From the NCBI GenBank assembly GCA_913046335.1, contig CAJWSU010000004.1:1-64000 (forward strand): a stretch of DNA of 64,000 nt, in the 5' to 3' direction. A program made the translations under genes and the position numbers. Numbering within the stretch: the stretch's first letter is position 1; the number at the start of each line of letters is the position of its first letter. The notes beneath the pieces were generated by a model that worked only from the letters and a program-made list of their open reading frames with translations, searched no databases and was not told the origin of the DNA. Of the stretch, positions 43,300 to 52,757 are shown piece after piece. Source of the stretch: TMED109 sp002684605 (GTDB lineage: Bacteria > Pseudomonadota > Alphaproteobacteria > TMED109).

Positions 43300-46098
43300 A
43301 TGGATGTTAACGAAAAAAAAAATGATAAAAAAAGATCGCTGACATTAGTTGATGGATCAGGCTTTATTTTTAGAGCTTACTATGCATTGCCACCTCTTAC
43401 TAGAAAAGATGGAACTCCTATAAACGCCGTTATGGGATATTGCAATATGATTTGGCGTTTAATTGCAGAAACAAAAACAGACTCTTTAGCTGTGATATTT
43501 GATACAGCCTCTAAAACATTTAGAAATGAAATATACAAGGAATATAAGGCTAATAGATCTGAAGCACCTGAAGATTTGGTTCCACAATTTTCTTTAATAC
43601 GAGAAGCTACTAAAGCTTTTAATATTCCATATATAGAATTAGCCGGATATGAAGCAGACGATATTATAGCAACATACGCAAGTCAGGCAAGTAGTGAAGG
43701 ATGGAAAGTTGATATAATTTCATCTGATAAAGACCTGATGCAGTTAGTTAAAGATAACATCAAAATGATAGATCCAATGAAGATGATTACTATCGATAAA
43801 GAACAGGTATTTAAAAAATTTGGTGTGTATCCTGATAGGGTAATAGATGTACAAGCTTTAGCAGGAGATAGCACAGATAATATACCTGGAGTTCCAGGTA
43901 TAGGTATCAAGACAGCAGCAGAATTAATTAATCATTATGGTGATTTAGAATCATTGCTAACGCGAGCACATGAAATTAAACAGCCTAAAAGAAAAGAAAA
44001 TTTAGTTAATTTTGCTGATTTAGCAAGAATTAGTATGAAGTTAGTTACGTTATCTGATGATGTCAAAGAAATAGAAGATTTTAAAAAATTTAAGAGGCAG
44101 GATATTGACCTTAATAAGCTAAAAACATTTTTATTAGCACAAGGCTTTAATAGTCTTATAGGAAGGTTACCTAATGAAGATGGCTTTATTGAAAGTAAAA
44201 GTGCCTACGTAGCTTTGCCACAAGATAAAGAAGAAACACAATCTAAAATAGATATAGATATTAATTATAAGCTTATTACAGAAGAAAAAGATTTAATAAA
44301 TTGGGTTAGAGGTATTTATTTAAAAGGCTTTGTCGCAGTGGACACCGAAACAACTTCTATAGATTCTGTTTCAGCTGATTTAGTAGGCGTTTCTTTATCT
44401 TTTGAACCTGGAAATGCTATTTATATTCCTCTTGCACATAAGTCTAAAGAAGGAGCAATAATTGCTGAAGAGATTAAACAAATAGATGTTAACAAAGCAT
44501 TATCTATTTTAAAACCGATTCTAGAGGATCCTAGTATTATAAAAATTGGACAAAATATTAAATATGATATGACCATATTAAAAAATGCAGGAAATATTAA
44601 TATTTATCCTATTCATGACACAATGTTAATGTCTTTTGTTTTAGACGCTGGTAAGCACATTGGACATGGTATGGATGCACTTGCTAAAGCTCATTTAAAT
44701 ATTTCCACAATAAGTTATTCAGAGATTACTGGAAAAGGCAAAGATCAAGTAACTTTTGACTATGTTCCCTTAGATAAAGCACTAGTATATGCCGCCCAAG
44801 ATGCTGATATTACTTTACGTTTATATTTAAACTTTAATAAAAGGTTAATTAAAGAAAAAATGGTTACTCTTTATGAATCTATAGAGCGACCTCTTCCATC
44901 TGTAATTTCTAATATGGAAAGGAATGGCGTAGGTATTGATCCATCATACCTTAAAGGTTTAAGTACTGTTTTTTTAAAAAAAATGATTCCCATTCAGGAA
45001 AAAATATTTGTTTTAGCTGAAGAAGATTTTAATATAGCTTCTCCTAAACAATTAGGAGAAATTTTATATAATAAGCTTGGTTTAAAAGGTGGAAAAAAAG
45101 GTAAGTCTGGTTTGTATTCTACTTCAGCTGAGGTTTTAGAAAAACTAGGGCAAGATGGAAATGAAATATGTAAATTAGTAATAAGTTGGAGAGGATTGCA
45201 AAAATTAAAAAGCACTTACTCAGATGCTTTAGTAGAGCAGATAAATCCTTCTACTAATAGAGTACATACTCACTTTCAGATGACTGGAGCTATGACAGGA
45301 AGGTTTTCTTCGAGCAATCCTAATTTGCAAAATATACCAATAAAATCTGCAGACGGACGTGCAATAAGAAAAGCTTTTATAGCTCAAAAAGGTAAAAAGT
45401 TAATTGCTTTTGATTACTCTCAGATAGAGTTAAGATTATTAGCTGAAGTAGCTAAGATCGATCCTTTAATAGAAGCTTTTAAAAATGGTATTGATATTCA
45501 TAAATTGACTGCTTCACAAGTTTTTGGAATTAAACCAGAAGATGTAACAGGCGAAATGAGAAGAAACGCAAAAGCTATCAATTTTGGAATAATATATGGA
45601 CAGAGTGCATTTGGTTTAGCAAAGCAATTGAATATTTCTAGAACAGAAGCTAAAGAATATATAGATTCTTATTTTTTTCAGTACCCAGGAATAAAAAAAT
45701 ATATGGAAAATACCCAAGATTTTGCTAGAAGAAATGGATATGTGGAAACGGTCTTTGGCAGAAGGTGTTATGTTCCAAGTATAAATGATAAAAATCCTAT
45801 GAGACGAGCAGGAGCAGAACGGCAAGCTATTAATGCCCCATTGCAAGGAGCAGCAGCTGACATAATTAAAAGGTCTATGAAAAATATACCTGAAATATTA
45901 AATGATCATAAAATTGATGCCAAGTTAATTTTGCAAGTACATGATGAATTAATATTTGAATGTGCAGAAATAGAAGCAGATAGACTGATCCCTATAATAA
46001 AGTCTATAATGGTGAACGCACCTAATCCCTCATTTAAAATGATAGTGCCTTTAGAGGTGGAGGCTGGAATAGGAAATAATTGGGATGAAGCGCATTAA
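43300..46098 (+). CDS. polA: DNA polymerase I
   Basis: The three-domain 932-aa enzyme fills gaps and removes primers. The 5'-nuclease domain (1-~290) has VDGSGFIFRAYYALPP, GYEADDIIAT and AGDSTDNIPGVPGIG. The 3'-5' exonuclease domain is active-looking, with Asp348 and Glu350 in VAVDTETTS and YAAQDADITL. The polymerase domain has MTGRFSSSNPNLQNIP, DYSQIELR (Asp705), RRNAKAINFGIIYG and QVHDELIFE (Asp882). Proofreading residues are retained, unlike in some alphaproteobacterial polA genes. ATG 43300 follows AGGA by about 10 bases. Confidence 0.98.
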   Translation: MDVNEKKNDKKRSLTLVDGSGFIFRAYYALPPLTRKDGTPINAVMGYCNMIWRLIAETKTDSLAVIFDTASKTFRNEIYKEYKANRSEAPEDLVPQFSLIREATKAFNIPYIELAGYEADDIIATYASQASSEGWKVDIISSDKDLMQLVKDNIKMIDPMKMITIDKEQVFKKFGVYPDRVIDVQALAGDSTDNIPGVPGIGIKTAAELINHYGDLESLLTRAHEIKQPKRKENLVNFADLARISMKLVTLSDDVKEIEDFKKFKRQDIDLNKLKTFLLAQGFNSLIGRLPNEDGFIESKSAYVALPQDKEETQSKIDIDINYKLITEEKDLINWVRGIYLKGFVAVDTETTSIDSVSADLVGVSLSFEPGNAIYIPLAHKSKEGAIIAEEIKQIDVNKALSILKPILEDPSIIKIGQNIKYDMTILKNAGNINIYPIHDTMLMSFVLDAGKHIGHGMDALAKAHLNISTISYSEITGKGKDQVTFDYVPLDKALVYAAQDADITLRLYLNFNKRLIKEKMVTLYESIERPLPSVISNMERNGVGIDPSYLKGLSTVFLKKMIPIQEKIFVLAEEDFNIASPKQLGEILYNKLGLKGGKKGKSGLYSTSAEVLEKLGQDGNEICKLVISWRGLQKLKSTYSDALVEQINPSTNRVHTHFQMTGAMTGRFSSSNPNLQNIPIKSADGRAIRKAFIAQKGKKLIAFDYSQIELRLLAEVAKIDPLIEAFKNGIDIHKLTASQVFGIKPEDVTGEMRRNAKAINFGIIYGQSAFGLAKQLNISRTEAKEYIDSYFFQYPGIKKYMENTQDFARRNGYVETVFGRRCYVPSINDKNPMRRAGAERQAINAPLQGAAADIIKRSMKNIPEILNDHKIDAKLILQVHDELIFECAEIEADRLIPIIKSIMVNAPNPSFKMIVPLEVEAGIGNNWDEAH

Positions 46099-46172
46099 AT
46101 TTAATCTAAATATTTTATTTTAAAAATTTTAATAAATAAGATACACTATATTTTTACTTTTAGGAGAATATT

Positions 46173-47405
46173 ATGAAAGCAAATACAAAACTTTTTAGTC
46201 CACTTAAGATTAGAAGTGTAACAATTCCTAATAGAATTGTTTTATCACCATTATGCATGTATTCAGCTAATGATGGTGTAGCCACAGAATGGCAATTTGC
46301 TCATTTAAGTACATTTGCTAGAGGTAAAACAGGTTTAATTTTTGCTGAGGCTACGGCCGTAGAAGCAAGAGGAAGAATTACCCCAGGATGTCTAGGTATA
46401 TGGACTGATGAACAAGCAGAAGCTTTAATTCCTGTTACATCTTTTATAGAAAAAATGGGATGCGTTCCTGGAATGCAATTAGCTCATGCAGGAAGAAAAG
46501 CTGGAACTAAAAGTCCTTGGAATGGAGGAACTCCTCTTGATGAAGAAGATATTAAAGCTGGAAACTCTCCATGGGATATAATAGCTCCCTCTGATATTCC
46601 AGTAGCTGAAGGCTGGGTTGTTCCAAAAGCTATGGACGAAAAAGATATTAAAGAGATTGTCAAAGCATTTTCTGATGCTGCAAAAAGAGCGGTTAAAGTA
46701 GGCTTTAAAGTAATTGAAATTCATTCTGCACACGGTTATCTAATGCATAGTTTTTTATCTCCTTTAGCTAATAAGAGAAACGATAGTTATGGAGGTGATA
46801 TTCATGGTCGTATGCGTCTTTTACTTGAAGTTGTTGATGCAGTTCGCTCTGTAATTCCAGAAGATATGCCATTATTTTGCAGAATATCAGCAGTTGATGG
46901 AATAGAAAATGGTTGGGAAATAGAAGATTCTGTAATTTTAGCTGAGAAATTAGGAGATCATGGTGTAGATGTAATTGATTGTTCTGGAGGAGGTATTTCT
47001 GGAGCACCTTTATTTCGTGTAAATAAATCTGGAAAACCGATGAAAACAAACATGGATAGAGGTCCAGGTTTTCAAGTACCATTTGCAGATCAAGTAAAAA
47101 AAGAATCTGGCATGAAAACTATGGCTGTAGGAGTTATAGTTGACCCTCATCAAGCGGAGCAAGTATTACAAGAAGATAAAGCTGATTTAATCGCTATAGG
47201 AAGAGAGTTAATGTATAATCCTTTTTGGGCTTTACATGCGGCACAAGCCCTGGAAGCCGATCCTGAATTTGAAATGTGGCCAGAGCAATATAAATGGGGA
47301 GTAAATAGAAGAGGCAAACTTGCAGAGTTTAAAGGTGTAAGAGATGAGGCAATAGATGAGAAAGATACAGTTTCTCATCTATCTGACATATACAATAAAA
47401 AATAA
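46173..47405 (+). CDS. NADH:flavin oxidoreductase, Old Yellow Enzyme family (YqjM class)
   Basis: A 410-aa FMN-dependent ene-reductase-type TIM barrel: LFSPLKIRSVTIPNRIVLSP, CMYSANDGVATEWQFAHL (the YqjM-class Cys that tunes the flavin), MQLAHAGRKAG, EIHSAHGYLMHSFLSPLANK and IAIGRELMYNPFW. GGAG precedes ATG 46173. The natural substrate is unknown. It is convergent with the aldo/keto reductase gene. Confidence 0.92.
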   Translation: MKANTKLFSPLKIRSVTIPNRIVLSPLCMYSANDGVATEWQFAHLSTFARGKTGLIFAEATAVEARGRITPGCLGIWTDEQAEALIPVTSFIEKMGCVPGMQLAHAGRKAGTKSPWNGGTPLDEEDIKAGNSPWDIIAPSDIPVAEGWVVPKAMDEKDIKEIVKAFSDAAKRAVKVGFKVIEIHSAHGYLMHSFLSPLANKRNDSYGGDIHGRMRLLLEVVDAVRSVIPEDMPLFCRISAVDGIENGWEIEDSVILAEKLGDHGVDVIDCSGGGISGAPLFRVNKSGKPMKTNMDRGPGFQVPFADQVKKESGMKTMAVGVIVDPHQAEQVLQEDKADLIAIGRELMYNPFWALHAAQALEADPEFEMWPEQYKWGVNRRGKLAEFKGVRDEAIDEKDTVSHLSDIYNKK

Positions 47406-47414
47406 GTTATTTAT

Positions 47415-48473
47415 TTAAGGGCATGGATAAGTATATATTTTATGCACTTCATTTATTTCTTTTATAACTTCTTCGTTCAAATGACAGCTAACTGAATCAA
47501 TGTTTTCTTCTAATTGTTTAAGTGAAGTAGCACCAATTATATTAGATGTTACAAAATTTTGTTGCGTAACAAAATTTATTGCCATTTGTGTTAAGTTCAA
47601 ATCATATTTTTTAGCTATTTTTTGGTATTCTAAAACCGCGTTTTCAGCATGCTGGCTTGAATATCTTGAACGCATTCTCTCAAATAATGTCATTCTTGCA
47701 TTTTCAGGTTTATTGCCATTTAAATATTTACCACTTAAAACACCACCAGCCAGAGGAGAATACGGTATTAAACCGACCTCTTCATTTATAGAAATTTCTG
47801 ATAAACCTACTTCATAAGACCTATTAAGAAGACTATATGGATTTTGTATCGTAACAATTCTAGGTAACTTATATTGTTCTGCAGCAGCTAAAAACTTCAT
47901 TACTCCCCAAGGAGTTTCATTTGATAAACCTACATACTTAATTAAACCTTTATCTACAGCCTCAGAAAGTATTTCTAAAGTGGTTTCAATTTTAATATCA
48001 TCTTCTCTAGGAGTATGTTTATAACCAAGTTGACCAAAATTATTAACATTTCTTTCTGGCCAATGTAGTTGATATAAATCAATATAGTCAGTGTTTAATC
48101 GTCTCAGACTATCATTTATTGCTTCAAATATATGTTCTTTATTTAGTCTTGGACCATTTCTAATCCAGTTTAATCCAGGAGGTCCAGAAGAAGCATTAGA
48201 TGTCCTCCCTGATATTTTTGTCGCTAAAATTACTTTAGAGCGATCCTGATTTTTTAACCAAGAACCAATATATGCTTCAGTCAGTCCTGCAGTCTCTTTT
48301 TTAGGAGGAACAGCATACATTTCAGCAGTATCTATAAAATTTATTCCTTTTTCTATAGCATAGCTTAATTGGTCATGAGCTTCTTTTTCACTATTTTGCT
48401 GCCCCCATGTCATAGTCCCAAGACATATTTCAGAAACCATAATATCTGTTTTGCCTAGTTTATTTTTTTTCAC
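47415..48473 (-). CDS. Aldo/keto reductase, Tas-like
   Basis: The NADPH-dependent TIM-barrel reductase has CLGTMTWGQQNSE, FIDTAEMYAVPP (catalytic Asp and Tyr), a Lys in ATKISGR, and DLYQLHWPER. The AVPPKKETAGLTEAYIG block and the LNPxRV-like ending resemble E. coli Tas. GTG 48473 is preceded by AAGGATC at a good distance. Length 352 aa. The physiological substrate is not established for this group. Confidence 0.9.
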   Translation of the reverse strand: MKKNKLGKTDIMVSEICLGTMTWGQQNSEKEAHDQLSYAIEKGINFIDTAEMYAVPPKKETAGLTEAYIGSWLKNQDRSKVILATKISGRTSNASSGPPGLNWIRNGPRLNKEHIFEAINDSLRRLNTDYIDLYQLHWPERNVNNFGQLGYKHTPREDDIKIETTLEILSEAVDKGLIKYVGLSNETPWGVMKFLAAAEQYKLPRIVTIQNPYSLLNRSYEVGLSEISINEEVGLIPYSPLAGGVLSGKYLNGNKPENARMTLFERMRSRYSSQHAENAVLEYQKIAKKYDLNLTQMAINFVTQQNFVTSNIIGATSLKQLEENIDSVSCHLNEEVIKEINEVHKIYTYPCP

Positions 48474-48589
48474 TTATATGATCCTTTTTTAATATTTAGT
48501 GGTATACTTTCTTAAATTATAATTTTTCAGTTATAGTTATTATTATTTTAAGACTAAGTCATCATTTTTTTTATAATAAGGTATTTGAA

Positions 48590-49576
48590 ATGAAAATAGA
48601 ACCCATAGGAATAACGCTTCACCAGCTAAAAATATTTTGGACAGTAGCGCAGGCTTCATCCTTTACTAAGGCAAGCAAAATACTTGGTCTAGCGCAACCT
48701 TCATTGTCTCAACAAATATCTAAATTAGAAGATGAAGTAGGCTCACTATTATTTAAAAGAGGGCGGTCACAAATGAGTTTAACTGAGGCAGGAGCATTTT
48801 TGCAAAGAAGATCAGAGATTATGCTGTCTAGTATAGAAGAGACTATGGTAGGATTAAGACAATTCGGAAGTGGGCAAAAAGGACTAATATCTATAGGATT
48901 ATTATCATCTGTCGCTAGAAACTTACTGCCTGCAGCTTCAGAAAAATTAGCAGAAAAATTTCCTGATATAGAATTAGATATATTAGAAATATCTCCTGTA
49001 GAAGCAATAGACTTATTGTATGGTAGACAATTATCCGTCGCGGTATTAGCTGAAGATTCTATTGCTAAAAGTATACTATCATTTAGCAAAACTAATTTAT
49101 TCGAAGATCCTTATGTGTTAGCTGTTCCAAAATCGATTTCCTTGGAAAATATAAGAAACTTAGATGAATTAAAAAATTCTCCTGTGAGTAAAGCATTAAG
49201 TAATATTATTCAGTTTGAGTTCGGTAATCAGCATAAAAAAAGAATAGAAGAATGGTTTACAAGTGTATTACCAAATTCGAGAGTTTTTGCAAAAACAAGA
49301 ACTTATGAGGTTGCTCTTTCTATGGTGCAATCAGGTAGAGGAGTCGCAGTAGTGCCAGCATTAGCAGCAAGACTGGGTGGAAAAAATCTAGATTTTGATG
49401 TAAATTTGTATAGAACTAACTTACCAGTTAGAAAAATCATATCTTTAATTCCTTCGCAGTATGTGAGAGTAGAACCATATAAATCTTTTATTGAGGCTTT
49501 GACAGAAGCGGGTAAAAAGATGAAGTTGCCAAAAATCCATAAAGTTCCACCAATACTTGAATCTTTAAGTGTTTAA
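48590..49576 (+). CDS. LysR-type transcriptional regulator
   Basis: A winged helix-turn-helix (about 6-65: LHQLKIFWTVAQASSFTKAS, LGLAQPSLSQQISKLE) is followed by the two-lobed effector domain (residues 95-300) with ISIGLLSSVARNLLPAA and a GRGVAVVPALAA segment. The length is 328 aa. LysR regulators often control a neighbour; the candidates are pqqA downstream (96-base gap, same strand) and the divergent aldo/keto reductase. Effector unknown. Confidence 0.93.
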   Translation: MKIEPIGITLHQLKIFWTVAQASSFTKASKILGLAQPSLSQQISKLEDEVGSLLFKRGRSQMSLTEAGAFLQRRSEIMLSSIEETMVGLRQFGSGQKGLISIGLLSSVARNLLPAASEKLAEKFPDIELDILEISPVEAIDLLYGRQLSVAVLAEDSIAKSILSFSKTNLFEDPYVLAVPKSISLENIRNLDELKNSPVSKALSNIIQFEFGNQHKKRIEEWFTSVLPNSRVFAKTRTYEVALSMVQSGRGVAVVPALAARLGGKNLDFDVNLYRTNLPVRKIISLIPSQYVRVEPYKSFIEALTEAGKKMKLPKIHKVPPILESLSV

Positions 49577-49672
49577 ATTTGGCTATAGGATATACCAATT
49601 TATACTATAGGTTTTAAAATTAAAAATTTTAGGTACATTAAATTATATTTAATTAATTAAGGGATAAATACA

Positions 49673-49747
49673 ATGTGGAAATCACCAGTAGTTCTTGAAG
49701 TAGCAGTTGGTCTAGAAATTAATTGTTATGCTTGTGCAGAAATCTAA
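49673..49747 (+). CDS. pqqA: PQQ precursor peptide PqqA
   Basis: ATG 49673 to TAA 49745 encodes 24 residues starting MWKSPVVLEV and containing GLEINCY. The length, the MW-x2-P start, and Glu15 and Tyr19 four apart match PqqA, whose Glu and Tyr are cross-linked by the radical enzyme PqqE to build pyrroloquinoline quinone. The ending AEI is like that of methylotroph PqqA. AAGGGAT lies ~10 bases upstream. No pqqB, C, D or E gene is in the window. A strong terminator follows after ~20 bases, so it is a one-gene unit. Confidence 0.88.
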   Translation: MWKSPVVLEVAVGLEINCYACAEI

Positions 49748-49768
49748 ATTTTAGATTAAATGTATTCT

Positions 49769-49799
49769 AAAAACCGGTTTTTTAAACCGGTTTTTTTTT
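49769..49799. terminator. Intrinsic terminator after pqqA, usable on both strands
   Basis: AAAACCGGTTT and AAACCGGTTTT form an ~11-bp stem with a 3-base loop, followed on the + strand by nine T's (49791-49799). The 5' side is A-rich, so it can also end the - strand MFS efflux gene that finishes at 49798. A second small palindrome (AATCTAAATTTTAGATT) overlaps the pqqA stop. Confidence 0.92.
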
Positions 49800-51279
49800 A
49801 TTCTTTTTTTAGGCCCTTAACAAAAAATATAAGAGGGGAAATTACAAGAGCCATAATTCCCATTATTAGCATAATTTGATTAAAGGCCATGGCGCTTGCC
49901 TCTTCTATACCTATTTTGTGAAGTATTTCTGAAGCTATTTTTATTTTTTCTGGTGAATTACTTAAATATTTAGGAATTAAATTGTTTAATTTTGTTAAAA
50001 ATAATTGAGATTGATAAAGTACTTTTGAAGTTATATTGCTAATCTCTAAATAGTTTTCAGTTATTTTGAGTTCAAAAAGAGTATTAGAAGCTGCTATGCC
50101 AATAGCTGCACCTAATCTATTCATTAGTGAATAAAGACCGCTTCCATCCTTTATTTTATTAGCAGGTAAATAGCCAATTGATAAAAGGACTAATGGAAGA
50201 AAGCATAGCTGTGCTGATAAACCTCTTATGATTTGTGGCCATATGATTTCATTTAAACCTATTTCTGAAATCATAAAACCTTGAAGCCATGTGCCGGTCG
50301 CCAGCATAATGAAGCCTATAAAAGCAACTGTTCTTCTATTAACTACCTTAAAAAGAAATAAGGCAAGAAAACCAGATGCTACTTGTGCTGTTCCCATTAT
50401 ATATACCATAGAAGCTATTGTTGTCCCGTCTAGGCCACGAGTCCTTGCTATAAAAACAGGCAGAATATATTGAGTAGCAAATATTATGATGCCCCATATA
50501 AATACTAAGATAGTACAAATTAAAAAATTTCTATTAGCAAATATTCGTAAATCAACTATTGGGTTTTTAGTTTTTAATTCTCTCAAAATAAAAAGAAAGA
50601 AACTACATAGGCATATTAAAGATAAAGTGCAAATTAGGTTGGATTCAAACCAATATTCTCTTCTACCTTCTTCTAGAACAGCTAATCCTGTCCCTAAGAA
50701 TAAAGCAGCTAATATGATTCCTATGAAATCTATCTTGTTCCACAAATATTCTTTTTTATCAAAATCAGCGAGTTTTAATACAAGAATACCTATGATAAGT
50801 GAAAAAGGTGCATTGACTAAAAATACAAACCTCCATCCAATTTCATCACTTATCCAACCTCCCATATGAGGTCCTAATGCTGAAGCAGAGGTTGCAATTA
50901 CTCCTGTCATTATTGCAACAAATTGCTGCTCCTTTTTTGGAAATATTGTAAATAATGTTGCAAACATTGCAGGCATCATACCTCCTCCAAAAAAGCCTTG
51001 AAGTACTCTAAAAAATATCATTGATTCAATGGACCAAGAAAGTCCACAAAGTATGGAAGCTATAGTAAACCCTATAGAACACATAAAAAAGAATCTTTTA
51101 GTGGACATAGCTCTAGTTAACCAACCAGATAAAGGAAGCATAATTACTTCTGCTATTAAAAAAGAAGTAACAACCCAGCTCACTTGATCTGGCGCTGCTC
51201 CTAACCCCCCTTGAATATGTCTATAAGCGGCGCCAATATTTTGTACACTAATCAAATTAAAGAACATACCTAGAGTCAT
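49798..51279 (-). CDS. DHA2-family MFS efflux transporter, EmrB-like
   Basis: A 14-helix drug:H+ antiporter-2 protein of 493 aa. QGGLGAAPDQVSWVVTSFLIAE, PLSGWLTRAMSTKRFF, RVLQGFFGGGMMPAM and ATSASALGPHMGGWISDEIGWRF are EmrB/QacA signatures. The usual LDxTIVNVALP in helix 1 is replaced by ISVQNIGAAY, so the proton-coupling Asp of helix 1 is absent. No earlier start codon is available before an in-frame stop. It pairs with the HlyD-type gene upstream as an EmrAB-like efflux unit. Confidence 0.88.
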   Translation of the reverse strand: MTLGMFFNLISVQNIGAAYRHIQGGLGAAPDQVSWVVTSFLIAEVIMLPLSGWLTRAMSTKRFFFMCSIGFTIASILCGLSWSIESMIFFRVLQGFFGGGMMPAMFATLFTIFPKKEQQFVAIMTGVIATSASALGPHMGGWISDEIGWRFVFLVNAPFSLIIGILVLKLADFDKKEYLWNKIDFIGIILAALFLGTGLAVLEEGRREYWFESNLICTLSLICLCSFFLFILRELKTKNPIVDLRIFANRNFLICTILVFIWGIIIFATQYILPVFIARTRGLDGTTIASMVYIMGTAQVASGFLALFLFKVVNRRTVAFIGFIMLATGTWLQGFMISEIGLNEIIWPQIIRGLSAQLCFLPLVLLSIGYLPANKIKDGSGLYSLMNRLGAAIGIAASNTLFELKITENYLEISNITSKVLYQSQLFLTKLNNLIPKYLSNSPEKIKIASEILHKIGIEEASAMAFNQIMLIMGIMALVISPLIFFVKGLKKE

Positions 51280-51419
51280 TAACCAGAAAGCAATTTTATT
51301 TTTACTACTTTTTGAGATGGAAAAGATTTATTTATTCCCTATTAATATTTTAAAATATTAAAGTAAATATTAACTGAATAAGTTAAATAAACTAATTTTA
51401 TTTTTAAACTTATATATTT

Positions 51420-52532
51420 CTATGGTTTAGTTTCAATTGAAACATAAACAGAAAGACCTGGGACAATCCGGCCAAGCATATTTTTTGGGGTTTGAAATGT
51501 TATTTTGACAGGAACCCTTTGGACTACTTTTACAAAATTACCAGATGCGTTTTGAGGAGGAAGTAGACTAAAAGAGGCTGATGATGCTGGTGCTATAGAA
51601 TGAACTACACCAGTAATTGTATTCTTTCTAAATGCATCAAAATATAATTTTACTTTCTGACCAACTTTAATATCTTCTACTTGCGTTTCTTTATAGTTAG
51701 CTATAATCCAAATATCATGAACCGGAACTATTGCCATTAAAGGCCAGCCATCTTCAACGTATATGCCTGGTTCTGCAATACGATTAGCTATAACACCATC
51801 TATAGGCGCGTATATTTTTGTAGATTTTAGATCAACAATTGCCATTTTTAATTCAGCTTTTGATTTATCTAAATCAGCTTCTGATTTTTTAATCTCTACA
51901 ATTAATTCATTTTTAAGAGAATCTATTTTTTCTCTTTCTGTGGAGAGCACTTTTAGTTTATTCTTTATAGAATTTGTTTTTGCTAAAGCTGAATCTAGTC
52001 CATGAGTGGTTGTTTGAACCTTTGTTATAGCTTCATCTAATTTTGATTTTGATACTGATTTTTTTTCAAATAACTTTTCTATTCTTTTTAGGTTTTGTTC
52101 GGCTAGTTTTAGTTCACTGGAATATGCCTTAGCTTGAGAGCTATAAATCTTAATTTCACTCTTAACAAGTTCCATCTTAGCATCTAAATTATTAAATGAA
52201 GAATTAATAGTATTAATTTTAGCTTTTACTGCTTCTATATTAGCTTCTGCTGCATCTAAAGAAGCTTTTAAGGCATTTACTTTATTTTCGTAAGGCTCAG
52301 AATCTAGAATTGCTAATAGATCATTTTTCTTAACAACAGAATTTGTTAAAGCTGGAACTTCTCTTACATAACTAGAAACTCTTGAAGATATGGTTGTAAT
52401 AGATGCTCTTACATAAGCATTATCTGTAGAAACTAAACTTTTGTTTGTATTCCACCATTCTAATCCAGCTATTAATGCAAAAGCTATTACAATAATAGAT
52501 ATAAAAATTATAGTTAGCTTCTTAAGTTTCAT
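51420..52532 (-). CDS. HlyD/EmrA-type membrane fusion protein
   Basis: The periplasmic adaptor has one N-terminal membrane helix (about 5-25), VSTDNAYVRASITTISSRV, a long alpha-helical coiled coil (about 85-215), and a lipoyl/barrel part with IYAPIDGVIANRIAEPGIYV and PVKITFQTP. I start it at ATG 52532 (370 aa), preceded by AGGA; the frame open from 52559 adds 9 residues without support. It lies 140 bases upstream of the EmrB-like gene on the same strand. An outer-membrane TolC partner is not in the window. Confidence 0.92.
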   Translation of the reverse strand: MKLKKLTIIFISIIVIAFALIAGLEWWNTNKSLVSTDNAYVRASITTISSRVSSYVREVPALTNSVVKKNDLLAILDSEPYENKVNALKASLDAAEANIEAVKAKINTINSSFNNLDAKMELVKSEIKIYSSQAKAYSSELKLAEQNLKRIEKLFEKKSVSKSKLDEAITKVQTTTHGLDSALAKTNSIKNKLKVLSTEREKIDSLKNELIVEIKKSEADLDKSKAELKMAIVDLKSTKIYAPIDGVIANRIAEPGIYVEDGWPLMAIVPVHDIWIIANYKETQVEDIKVGQKVKLYFDAFRKNTITGVVHSIAPASSASFSLLPPQNASGNFVKVVQRVPVKITFQTPKNMLGRIVPGLSVYVSIETKP

Positions 52533-52668
52533 AAATTTTCCTAAATAAATTTGGCCCATATTATCATATTTACATATATAATAGTACTTAAATTAAGCAA
52601 TAAAGACGTATTTTAAAGTGTAATAGGTATGCACCATATGCATGGCTTATTGAGTTTTGAGCTGAGAT

Positions 52669-52744
52669 TGGTGGAGCCGAGGGGGATCGAACCCCTGACC
52701 TCATGACTGCCAGCCATGCGCTCTCCCAGCTGAGCTACGGCCCC
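52669..52744 (-). tRNA. tRNA-Ala(GGC)
   Basis: The 76-base - strand sequence folds as a cloverleaf with acceptor GGGGCCG/CGGCUCC. The acceptor includes the G3-U70 wobble pair that defines alanine tRNAs. The anticodon loop is CUGGCAG, the T loop is UUCGAUC, A73 is present and CCA is encoded. Anticodon GGC reads GCC and GCU. Confidence 0.96.
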
Positions 52745-52757
52745 CACTAATTAATAA

